64,000 nt of DNA, taken from NCBI RefSeq assembly GCF_902859765.1, contig NZ_CADIJV010000032.1:1-64000 (forward strand), in the 5' to 3' direction. Source of the stretch: Achromobacter pulmonis (GTDB lineage: Bacteria > Pseudomonadota > Gammaproteobacteria > Burkholderiales > Burkholderiaceae_B). The position numbers and the translations under genes are program-made. The notes under the pieces were generated by a model that made no database searches, was not told where the DNA came from, and saw only the letters and a program-made list of their open reading frames with translations. This document shows, piece by piece, positions 57,059-64,000 of the stretch. How positions within the stretch are numbered: the first letter of the stretch is position 1; each line of letters opens with the position of its first letter.

Positions 57059-57958
57059 TCAGGCCGCGCCGGGCCGCGCGCCGCTACGCAGGCGCCACTG
57101 CCAGTTCAGGCTGACGCCGGCGGCCGCCAGGAAGATCATGGCCACGCCCAGCACCTGGGTGGCGTCCATGCGATGGCCATACACCAGCAGGTCCAGCAGG
57201 ATCGCCACGGCCGGGTAGATGAAGCTGAGGGCCGCGGTCGAGGTGGTCGGCAGTTTCTGGATCGCCGAGTACATCAGGATGTACATCAGGCAGGTGTGCA
57301 CCAGGCCCAGCGCCACCAGGCAGCCCCATTGCAGCGGGGCGGCGGGCAGCGCCTGGAAGTCGGCCATCGGCAGCAGCATCAGCGCGCCCAGCGTCACCTG
57401 CACCAGTGCCAGCACCTGCGGCGGGATGCCTTTCAGGCGCTTGACGATGACGGCGGTGACGCCATACAGCGCCGCCGCGCCCAGCCCCAGCAGCAGGCCC
57501 GACAGGTAGGCGCCGCCTCCGTGGTCGCTGCTGAGCTTGAGCACCAGCAGCAGGCCGGCGAAGGCGAGCACCGACCACGCCAGCTTGCCGCGCGTGGGAC
57601 GTTCGCCCAGGAACAGCGCGCCCAAGCCAATGAGGAAGAAGGGCTGCACGTTGTAGACGGCGGTGGCCAGCGAGATCGACGCCAGCCGGTAGGCCGAAAA
57701 CAGCAGCACCCAGTTCAGCACCAGCGCGGCGCCGGCGGCCAGCGCCAGCGCCAAGCTGCGGGCCGTGAACAGGCCGGGCTTGAGCAGGCCGCGCGCCCAG
57801 CAGTACAGCAACAGCGACAGGGCGCCGAAGACGCAGCGGAAGAACACCACGTTCCAGGCGCTCTGGCCGGATTCCAGGACGAACACGCCCAGGGTGCCGG
57901 AGAGGGTCATGGCGGCGGCCATCTGGGCCAGGCCAACGCGATCGGATGAGGGGGACAT
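57059..57958 (-). CDS. EamA/DMT-family exporter
   Basis: The 299-residue inner-membrane protein has ten hydrophobic helices in two EamA repeats (about 10-135 and 150-285). The repeats contain AVYNVQPFFLIGLGALFLGE and AALSFIYPAVAILLDLLVYG, the standard helix 4/9 patterns. The family exports amino acids or other small metabolites. It is divergent from an Lrp-type regulator across 122 bases containing an Lrp-like palindrome, so a regulated amino-acid exporter is likely. The substrate is unknown. Confidence 0.88.
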   Translation of the reverse strand: MSPSSDRVGLAQMAAAMTLSGTLGVFVLESGQSAWNVVFFRCVFGALSLLLYCWARGLLKPGLFTARSLALALAAGAALVLNWVLLFSAYRLASISLATAVYNVQPFFLIGLGALFLGERPTRGKLAWSVLAFAGLLLVLKLSSDHGGGAYLSGLLLGLGAAALYGVTAVIVKRLKGIPPQVLALVQVTLGALMLLPMADFQALPAAPLQWGCLVALGLVHTCLMYILMYSAIQKLPTTSTAALSFIYPAVAILLDLLVYGHRMDATQVLGVAMIFLAAAGVSLNWQWRLRSGARPGAA

Positions 57959-57994
57959 GGAAGGCTCCAGGGGACCGTGCGGCCCGCGATTCGA

Positions 57995-58010
57995 TGGGGA
58001 AATTATCCCA
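57995..58010. promoter_or_regulatory. Lrp-like palindrome between the exporter and lrp-type genes
   Basis: TGGGGAAATTATCCCA is an imperfect palindrome (six of eight pairs) with the A/T centre AAATTAT typical of Lrp/AsnC sites. It lies between the two divergent genes, 37 bases from the exporter start and about 70 from the regulator start. Confidence 0.5.
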
Positions 58011-58080
58011 GGCCAATCGGGCCGGCTATATGATGTTGCTGCGGCAATTTCGTCGCTGAGCCTTCGTTCAGGTGGAATTT

Positions 58081-58548
58081 ATGCAAAATGACCTAAAGAA
58101 TGAAAGTCCGGTCTTGGACGGCATCGACCGCCGTCTGGTGGAGATGCTGACGGCCAATGCGCGCACCACCACCGCCGACCTGGCGCGCCAGGTCGGCATG
58201 TCCGCGCCGAGCGTGGCCGACCGCCTGCGGCGGCTGGAGGAATCGGGCGTGATCCGCGCCTACACGCTGGACGTCGATCCCGTGGCGCTGGGCTACACGC
58301 TGGAGGCGATCGTGCGCATCCGGCCGCTGCCAGGGCAGTTGCGGCGGGTCGAAGGGCTGATCCAGGAAATTCCGGAATTCGTCGAATGCGACAAGGTCAC
58401 CGGCGATGACTGTTTCATCGCGCGCGTGGTGTTGCGCTCGATCACGCACCTGGACGGCATCCTGGAACGCGTGACCGAGTTCGCCGAGACCAATACCGCC
58501 ATCGTCAAGGCGCACACGGTGCGCCGCCGCCTGCCGCCGCTGCGCTGA
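58081..58548 (+). CDS. Lrp/AsnC family transcriptional regulator
   Basis: Start MQNDLKNESPVLDGIDRRLV at 58081 has CAGGTGGA ahead of it and gives 155 residues; a GTG nine bases upstream is the alternative. The HTH is LARQVGMSAPSVADRLRRLE, and the RAM ligand-binding domain spans about 70-150 (ECDKVTGDDCFIARVVL). Lrp-type proteins form octamers that sense amino acids. It probably controls the divergent EamA exporter in response to the exported amino acid. Confidence 0.93.
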   Translation: MQNDLKNESPVLDGIDRRLVEMLTANARTTTADLARQVGMSAPSVADRLRRLEESGVIRAYTLDVDPVALGYTLEAIVRIRPLPGQLRRVEGLIQEIPEFVECDKVTGDDCFIARVVLRSITHLDGILERVTEFAETNTAIVKAHTVRRRLPPLR

Positions 58549-58614
58549 GCGGCGCGCGGGGAGGGCGTGCGGCACCGGGCGAGTGCGCAGCGGCTGGGCG
58601 ACGTGTTCTGCGAT

Positions 58615-58641
58615 GGCCCGGCGCAAGCCTTGCGCCGGGCC
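58615..58641. terminator. Twelve-pair hairpin between convergent lrp-type and gpx genes
   Basis: GGCCCGGCGCAA-GCC-TTGCGCCGGGCC is a perfect stem lying just before the convergent glutathione peroxidase gene. No T-run follows on either strand, so it would be a bidirectional, U-tract-poor terminator or a roadblock. Confidence 0.55.
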
Positions 58642-58649
58642 GCAGCGAT

Positions 58650-59144
58650 TCAGGCGGCGCTCGCCGCCAGGGCGCGGACGATATCGTCCTTCAGGCCGGC
58701 CGGGGTGTCGGTGGGCGCGTAGCGCTTGATCACCTGGCCGTCGCGGCCCACCAGGAACTTGGTGAAGTTCCACTTGATGCCCTCGGTACCGAAGACGCCG
58801 GGCTTCTCGCCCTTGAGCCACCGGTACAGCGGGTCGGCGTTGGCGCCGTTGACGTCGATCTTGGCGAACAGCGGAAAAGTGACGTCGTACTGCGTGGCGC
58901 AGAAATCGAGGATCTCGGCTTCGTTGCCCGGCTCCTGGTGGCCGAACTGGTCGCACGGAAAGCCCAGCACCGTCAGGCCGTCGTCACGCAGGCTCCGGTA
59001 CAGCTCCTCCAGGCCCGAGTATTGCGGCGTGAAGCCGCATTTCGAGGCCACGTTCACTACCAGCAGCACCCGGCCGCGGTAGGCGGCCAGCGGCTGATCG
59101 GCGCCGTGGATGTCGCGGGCCGAAAAATCGTAGATCGTGGTCAT
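58650..59144 (-). CDS. Glutathione peroxidase (BtuE-like thiol peroxidase)
   Basis: The 164-residue protein reduces hydroperoxides. The active-site peptide NVASKCGFTPQYSGLEELY places the peroxidatic Cys36 where animal enzymes have selenocysteine. The partner Gln/Trp residues are in GFPCDQFGHQEPG (with a second Cys) and IKWNFTKFLVGRDGQ. Bacterial members often take electrons from thioredoxin rather than glutathione. It is 15 bases upstream of the MFS gene's stop on the same strand order (MFS then gpx), so the two may be co-transcribed. Confidence 0.93.
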   Translation of the reverse strand: MTTIYDFSARDIHGADQPLAAYRGRVLLVVNVASKCGFTPQYSGLEELYRSLRDDGLTVLGFPCDQFGHQEPGNEAEILDFCATQYDVTFPLFAKIDVNGANADPLYRWLKGEKPGVFGTEGIKWNFTKFLVGRDGQVIKRYAPTDTPAGLKDDIVRALAASAA

Positions 59145-59159
59145 GCGGGCTCCTTGGGA

Positions 59160-60362
59160 TCAGGCGTCGGAACGGGACGATGCCAGCGCGCCGGGGTGCG
59201 GCGGCTGCGTCATCCCGGCGTGCCGTCCATAGTAGCGCGTGCCCCACAGGGTCAGCAGCAATACGGTCGCGGTGATGGCGGCCGACATCCACGGCAGGTC
59301 GGTCAGCGGCAGGCCGTGGCCCAGCGCCAGGCTGCCGAGCCAGGCGCCGCCGGCGTTGCCCAGGTTGAAGGCGCCCTGGTTCAGCGTGGAGGCCAGGTTG
59401 GGCGCCTCGGCCGCCTGATCCACGATCAGCGTCTGCAGCAGCGGCACCACGGCAAAGCCGAGCATGCCCCAGATGAAGGTCATCACCAGCATCGGCGCCA
59501 GGGCGTGGATGGCCTGGCTGAGCGCCAGGAACACCAGCAGCAGGCCCAGGAAGATGCGGCGCAGCGACACTTCCAGATTGCGGTCGCCCAGCTTGCCGCC
59601 GAGCGTGCTGCCGACGGTGAGCGCGACGCCGAACAGCAGCAGCACGCCGGTCACGCCGCGCTCGGAGACGCCGGTGATGTCGCGCAGGATCGGCGCGATA
59701 TAGGTCAGCACGCAGAACAGCGCGGCCGAGGCCAGCACGCTGGCCAGCAGCGGCCACAACACCCGCACGTCGCGCAGCACGCGGAACTCGCGCAGGATGT
59801 TGCCGGGTTGCATGGGAATGCGGCCGGGCAGCCAGGCCGTCAGCGCCGCCACCGCGGCCAGGCCGATGGCGCTGACCACCCAGAAGGTCGAGCGCCAGCC
59901 GGCCGCCTGGCCCAGCGCGGTGCCCAGCGGCACGCCCAGCACATTGGCCAGCGTCAGCCCGGTGAACATCAGCGCGATGGCGCTGGAGCGCTGGTGGCGC
60001 GGCACCAGGTCGGCCGCCACCACCGCGCCGATGCCGAAGAAGGCGCCATGGCAGAAGGCGGTGAAGACGCGCGCGGCCATCAGCGTGCCGTAGCCGGGCG
60101 CCAGCGCACAGAGCAGATTGCCCAGCACGAAGGTGCTGGCCAGGCCGATCAGCGTGGCCTTGCGCGGCAGGCGCGCGGTGAGGATGGCCATGATCGGCGC
60201 GCCGATCACCACGCCCATGGCGTAGCCGGTGATCAGCAGGCCGGCGATGTCGATGCTGACGCCGAGGTCGGCGGCGACGTTGGGCAACAGGCCCATGATG
60301 ACGAATTCGCTGGTGCCGATGCCGAAGGCGGCGGCGGCCAGCGCGATGAGATGCAGGGGCAT
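59160..60362 (-). CDS. MFS transporter, AraJ/YdhP-type efflux protein
   Basis: Start MPLHLIALAAAAFGIGTSEF at 60362 gives 400 residues; the longer frame is unconserved. Twelve hydrophobic helices are visible. The DHA1 family signature appears as FVIMGLLPNVAADLGVSIDI, the loop LTARLPRKATLIG between helices 2 and 3, and motif C-like VLGVPLGTALGQAAGWRSTF. Such transporters export sugars, drugs or purine analogues. The substrate is unknown. Confidence 0.9.
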   Translation of the reverse strand: MPLHLIALAAAAFGIGTSEFVIMGLLPNVAADLGVSIDIAGLLITGYAMGVVIGAPIMAILTARLPRKATLIGLASTFVLGNLLCALAPGYGTLMAARVFTAFCHGAFFGIGAVVAADLVPRHQRSSAIALMFTGLTLANVLGVPLGTALGQAAGWRSTFWVVSAIGLAAVAALTAWLPGRIPMQPGNILREFRVLRDVRVLWPLLASVLASAALFCVLTYIAPILRDITGVSERGVTGVLLLFGVALTVGSTLGGKLGDRNLEVSLRRIFLGLLLVFLALSQAIHALAPMLVMTFIWGMLGFAVVPLLQTLIVDQAAEAPNLASTLNQGAFNLGNAGGAWLGSLALGHGLPLTDLPWMSAAITATVLLLTLWGTRYYGRHAGMTQPPHPGALASSRSDA

Positions 60363-60490
60363 GGAAAACCGGGGAGGGGGCCGGCGCTCGGGACGCGGCG
60401 ACAGGGAAGGGAGCACGAATTTTAGAGCAGCGGCCCGCGCGCGCCGCTGCAAATCCCTGTTGCCGATAAGGGTATACCCGTAGTCCGTGT

Positions 60491-61693
60491 TCAGACCAGT
60501 TTCAGGTCCAGCGGCGTGGTGCCCGGGAACACTTGCGTCAGGCGGGGGTGGTCCAGGCCATAGAGACGCGCGAACAGGCCGGCGAACAGCGCGCGGTACT
60601 CGTTGAGCACCGGGTAGTCGCGGTCCTGGAACAGGGTGTCGCGCCGCACCTGGACCTGACGGCCGGCGATGCGGCCGCCGCGCACGTGGCCGCCCATCAC
60701 CCAGTAGACCGTGCCATGGCCGTGGTCGGTGCCCTTGTTGCCGTTTTCGCGGAAGGTGCGGCCGAACTCGCTGATGACGACCACCGTGGCCTGCCGCCAG
60801 GCCGGGCCCATGGCCTCGGCGTAGCCGGCCAGCGCCCGTCCCAATTGGCCGAGCCGGTTGGCCAGCATGCCGCTGGCGCCGCCCTGGCCGACGTGTGTGT
60901 CCCAGCCGCCGACGTCGACGAAGCCGAGGTTGTAGCGGTCGCGCATGAAGCGGCCGATGCGGCGCGCCTCCTGTTCGAGCTTGCCGGCCGACACGGCGTT
61001 GCCGCTGGCCGCTTCCATTTCCGCGTCGAGCTCGGCGCGCGTGGCGCCCATGATGCGCTGGCCCTCGGCCACCGAGGCGCCCAGGTCGGTGTGCTGGTAC
61101 ATGGCGGCGATGGCGCGGTTGTCGGCATCCGAAAGCCGCGACTTGCGCGCGGCGCCGCCCAGGTCGATGTTGGGCACGCGGGCGCCGCCGCGGAAGATTT
61201 GCGGCACGTCGGCGGTGAAGGCCGCCGCCTGTTCATCCGGGCCGCCAAGCGCGGCGGCCAGGCGGTTCAGGAAACCCGAGCGGAAGTCGCCGTTCCCGTC
61301 CTTGGCCGCGCCCTGGCCGAGTTCGATGCGGTTCTGGGTTTCGAAGTGGCTGCGGCTGGTGTCGTCGGTGCCGGCGAACGGCACGAAGGCCAGTTGGCGC
61401 TTCTGGTAGAACGGCAGCAGGCTGTCGGCCAGCGCCGGGTGCAGGGCCCAGCCGTCGGCCAGGGGCAGGGCGGCGCCGGCGCCGCTGCCGGGCCTGGCGA
61501 TGGCGATGCTGGGGCGCGACTCGTAATAGAAGTCGCTGTTGACCGGCACCAGCAGGCTGGCGGCATCGTAGGCGCCGCGCATGAAGACGACCAGCAGCTT
61601 GTTGTTGGCCGCGGCCGGCGCGGCATACAGGCGGCCGGCGCCGAAGACGAGCGGGGCCGTGGCCATGAGTTGCAGGATGCGGCGGCGATGCAT
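60491..61693 (-). CDS. DUF1501 exported protein
   Basis: The 400-residue protein starts MHRRRILQLMATAPLVFGAG, a Tat-like signal. The mature part belongs to DUF1501, related to alkaline-phosphatase-fold hydrolases; GFVDVGGWDTHVGQGG and ISEFGRTFRENGNKGTDHGH are its hallmarks. The His/Asp clusters there suggest metal binding. It follows a DUF1800 gene after 19 bases; these two families are paired across many Gram-negatives and probably act together in the envelope. Substrate and role are unknown. Confidence 0.9.
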   Translation of the reverse strand: MHRRRILQLMATAPLVFGAGRLYAAPAAANNKLLVVFMRGAYDAASLLVPVNSDFYYESRPSIAIARPGSGAGAALPLADGWALHPALADSLLPFYQKRQLAFVPFAGTDDTSRSHFETQNRIELGQGAAKDGNGDFRSGFLNRLAAALGGPDEQAAAFTADVPQIFRGGARVPNIDLGGAARKSRLSDADNRAIAAMYQHTDLGASVAEGQRIMGATRAELDAEMEAASGNAVSAGKLEQEARRIGRFMRDRYNLGFVDVGGWDTHVGQGGASGMLANRLGQLGRALAGYAEAMGPAWRQATVVVISEFGRTFRENGNKGTDHGHGTVYWVMGGHVRGGRIAGRQVQVRRDTLFQDRDYPVLNEYRALFAGLFARLYGLDHPRLTQVFPGTTPLDLKLV

Positions 61694-61712
61694 GAGGTAT
61701 CTCCCAAGCGGC

Positions 61713-63305
61713 TCAGCGCCGCATGAATTCGGGCGAGGCCAGCAGATAGGTGTTGGCGTCCCTGGCGTTGCGCGCCTGGGCGATGGTGTCGCGGGTGGTG
61801 GGCGACAGGCGCGCGAACAGGCCGTCGCCAGCGTGCTCGCGCAGCAGGTCGGGGATGCGCGGCAGTTCCACCGGCCCCCTGTCGCCGCCCTCGCGGAAAA
61901 ACGCCTGCGGCGCGGCGGCGATGGCGCGCGCCACTTCGAAACGCGCGGTCATCTGGCCGGAACCGGCCCAGTCCGATTGCGCCAGCGGGTAGCCGTCGGG
62001 TGTCTGGCGCCGGTTCAGTGGCTGGCCCAATTGCCGCAGCATGGCCAGCCCCGGCCTGGGGTTGGCGATGGGCGGCAGGTCGGCGTAGGCCAGGCGCAGG
62101 GCCGAGTACACGTAATGCACCGGGTCCTTGAACACGCCGATCTTGAGCGACTGCGTGAATTCGGGCGAGGCGTAGAGGGTCTGCAAGGTGGCGGCGATGT
62201 CGCCATCGCTGGCCAGGAAGGTCCTGGCCATCCGGTCGACCACCGCGGCCGGCGGCGCATCGCCCATGAAGTACGCGGCCAGCTTGGCGCTGATGAAGCG
62301 CGCGGTGGCGGGATGGCGCGCCAGCAGGTTCACCGCTTCGTCCACCTCGGCCAGGCCGGCGCCGTGGATGGTGTGTCCCAGGAACCGCTTGTCGCCGTAG
62401 TCGTGGCGCGCCGGGTTGAACAGGAACAGGCCGTCCTGCGCCACCTGGCCGCGCAGCGCCGGCCTGACCTTGGGCGGCCCTGCCGGGTTGTGCACGCCCA
62501 GGCCGGTGAGGATGCGCGCGAGCTCCTGCACGTCGGCCTGCGTGTAGCCGCCCTTGACGCCCAGCGTATGCAGCTCCATCAGCTCGCGCGCGTAGTTTTC
62601 ATTGATGCGGCCGGCGGCGTTCTGGGTGTTGTCCAGGTACACCAGCATCGCCGGCGAACGCAGCGTGGCCGCCAGCAGGTCGCGGAACTTGCCGAGCGCG
62701 TGCGGGCGGATGGCGCGTTCCTCGTACTGGTCGATGTAGGTGCCGACGTCGTTCTTGGCGGCGTAGACGTTGAAGTGGTTCATCCAGAACCAAGTCATCT
62801 GCTCCTGCAACTGGTTGGGCGAGTACAACGCGCGGTAGAAGGCGCGGGTGGCGGTGTCGTCGGCGCGCTGGCGCGAAATGGCGCGGGCGTCGCGCTGGGC
62901 CTGCTGTTTCGGGCCAGGGGCGGCACCGCGGGCATCCTGGCGCAGCTTGCGCTGCGCGGCGTGTGCGTCTTCGGCGCTCTGGCGCGAGATCGACAGCGCG
63001 TCGATGCGCTGCTGCACGGCGGCGGGCAGGCGCGCGTTCGGGTCGGGATGCAGTTGCGCCTGCAGGTAGCGCTGCGGACCCAGTTCACGTATGCGCGCCA
63101 GTTCGGCGGGGGTGGCGCCCCAGGTGATGCGGTTGAGCAGCGCGGCGTCGAGCGCGCGCGTCTCGGCCTGGCGATCCCAGGCCGCCGGGTGGAGCGCCGG
63201 CCCGGGCGCGGCCGGGCCGGCCCGCAGCGGCGCGGACAACGCCAGGGCCGCCAACGGCAGCAGCAGGGGCGCCAGACGGCGCAGCAAGGAGCGCGAGGAC
63301 GGCAT
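61713..63305 (-). CDS. DUF1800 exported protein
   Basis: Start MPSSRSLLRRLAPLLLPLAA at 63305 gives 530 residues with a Sec-type signal peptide ending near LRAGPAA. A long helical body follows, with LNRITWGATPAELARIRELG, WFWMNHFNVY, NENYARELMELHTLG and GLTQADVQE-type (here GGYTQADVQELARILTG) sequences that define DUF1800. The frame extends 78 codons upstream without a signal sequence, which is unlikely to be coding. It is followed directly by its DUF1501 partner. Function is unknown. Confidence 0.9.
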   Translation of the reverse strand: MPSSRSLLRRLAPLLLPLAALALSAPLRAGPAAPGPALHPAAWDRQAETRALDAALLNRITWGATPAELARIRELGPQRYLQAQLHPDPNARLPAAVQQRIDALSISRQSAEDAHAAQRKLRQDARGAAPGPKQQAQRDARAISRQRADDTATRAFYRALYSPNQLQEQMTWFWMNHFNVYAAKNDVGTYIDQYEERAIRPHALGKFRDLLAATLRSPAMLVYLDNTQNAAGRINENYARELMELHTLGVKGGYTQADVQELARILTGLGVHNPAGPPKVRPALRGQVAQDGLFLFNPARHDYGDKRFLGHTIHGAGLAEVDEAVNLLARHPATARFISAKLAAYFMGDAPPAAVVDRMARTFLASDGDIAATLQTLYASPEFTQSLKIGVFKDPVHYVYSALRLAYADLPPIANPRPGLAMLRQLGQPLNRRQTPDGYPLAQSDWAGSGQMTARFEVARAIAAAPQAFFREGGDRGPVELPRIPDLLREHAGDGLFARLSPTTRDTIAQARNARDANTYLLASPEFMRR

Positions 63306-63581
63306 CGAGCGGATACTTTTCTGGTTGACGGACGGGGCCTGCCGGCAGCAGGCGGTCAGGATCGGCGGCGGGTCGAACGGCCCCGCGGACATCCTGCTCG
63401 TGTGACAAGATAGTCGCACCGCCATTCCCGTCGCGACGCCGCTTGAAACGCAAGGAAACCGATGCTTGTGCGATGCGCCGCTGCTTTCCCTGCGCGGCGC
63501 GGGGCCATTGCCGCGGATGCGCGGGCCGCGGCCTATCATGTGCCATCGCAGTCAGCGCAATCGGCGCAAAGGAGGCCGGCC

Positions 63582-63914
63582 ATGCGGGAAATGATCGATC
63601 GTCTGGAAAGCATGTTGGCCAAGGGCACCGACAACATGTTGTTGCGATTTTCGCTGGGCAAGGCCTACGCCGAGCAGGCGTGCTACGACGACGCCGAAAT
63701 GCACTTGCGTGCTTCGCTCGCCTTCGATCCGGCTTACTCGGTGGCCTGGAAATGGCTGGGCAAGGCCTGCCTGGGGCGCGGCGACAAGGCCGGCGCGCGC
63801 CAGGCCTGGCAGGCTGGCCTGGAGGCCGCGCAGGCGCGCGGCGACAAGCAGGTGGAAAAGGAACTGCGGGTGTTCATGAAGCGCCTGGACAAGGACGCGG
63901 CCGTCGCGCCATGA
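63582..63914 (+). CDS. Small tetratricopeptide-repeat protein
   Basis: Start MREMIDRLESMLAKGTDNML at 63582 is supported by AAAGGAGG ten bases earlier and gives 110 residues. Two TPR units are visible (LLRFSLGKAYAEQACYDDAE and then SVAWKWLGKACLGRGDKAG) plus a third helix pair. It has no signal peptide, so it is cytoplasmic and presumably a protein-protein adaptor. A longer upstream start is in frame but poorly supported. The function is unknown. It is divergent from the DUF1800 gene and convergent with the next gene. Confidence 0.85.
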   Translation: MREMIDRLESMLAKGTDNMLLRFSLGKAYAEQACYDDAEMHLRASLAFDPAYSVAWKWLGKACLGRGDKAGARQAWQAGLEAAQARGDKQVEKELRVFMKRLDKDAAVAP

Positions 63915-63942
63915 CTCGCCGGTCGGCCCGGCAGGGCGCCGC

Positions 63943-64000
63943 TCAGGCGTCGGCCGCGGCGTCGACCAGCCATTGCTTCAAAGCCGCCAGCGCGGGCGCC
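63943..64000 (-). CDS. 3' end of a probable LysR-family regulator (runs off the window)
   Basis: Read from the right-hand edge, the minus strand encodes APALAALKQWLVDAAADA followed by TGA. This resembles the end of LysR-type regulators (F-x-x-WL-x-x-EA). Only 19 codons are in view, so the family call is tentative. Confidence 0.4.
   Translation of the reverse strand, partial: APALAALKQWLVDAAADA

Overview
The window is about 64 kb of GC-rich, gene-dense chromosome. Gene order and protein sequences suggest a betaproteobacterium of the family Alcaligenaceae (Bordetella/Achromobacter type). The main evidence is the block map-glnD (reverse strand) divergent from rpsB-tsf-pyrH-frr-uppS-cdsA-dxr-rseP-bamA-ompH-lpxD-fabZ-lpxA-lpxB-rnhB. 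The assignment rests on recognition only; no database search was run. I saw no rRNA, tRNA, CRISPR array or intact insertion sequence.

Layout. 1-2.5 kb: the end of a SPOR-domain protein, cvpA and purF. 2.5-4.5 kb: a small accessory-looking sulfur module made of a DUF2892 protein, a YgaP-like rhodanese, a two-cysteine ArsR regulator like YgaV/BigR, and a divergent DsrE protein. It begins next to a 52-bp palindrome that looks like two IS3-type ends joined head to head. 4.6-10 kb: a YgjP-like metalloprotease, dsbB, a MarC-family protein, glnD and map. 10-26.5 kb: the translation and cell-envelope super-cluster, preceded by about 0.7 kb with no gene and an rpsB leader. 26.6-31.4 kb: three small lipoprotein or DUF2846 genes (one truncated), then ppsR and ppsA divergent. 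31.5-37.5 kb: an Ada-like gene broken by a seven-base G/C run, a class I amidotransferase, an NfeD/SPFH membrane pair, a diguanylate cyclase, smpB, ratA and rnfH.

37.7-41.4 kb: a valine/isobutyryl-CoA catabolic operon (acyl-CoA dehydrogenase, 3-hydroxyisobutyryl-CoA hydrolase, mmsB, thioesterase). 41.5-47.9 kb: a VIT-family transporter, ygfZ, mltG-tmk-holB-tatD and an ankyrin-repeat protein. 48-53.7 kb: an IclR regulator, a three-gene amino-acid ABC transporter, a formimidoylglutamase (hutG), then glutamate dehydrogenase. These could together import an amino acid, release glutamate and feed it to 2-oxoglutarate. 53.8-60.4 kb: a DUF3298 lipoprotein, a two-subunit lipoate ligase (lplB-lplA), GNAT, GST, an EamA exporter divergent from an Lrp regulator, glutathione peroxidase and an MFS exporter. 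60.5-64 kb: the DUF1800-DUF1501 exported pair, a short TPR protein and the tail of a probable LysR regulator.

Most of the window is ordinary core genome. The parts most worth a second look are the sulfur module with its IS-end palindrome, the two-subunit lipoate ligase, the IclR/ABC/HutG operon, the Ada homopolymer frameshift, and the palindrome-rich gaps on both sides of rpsB.
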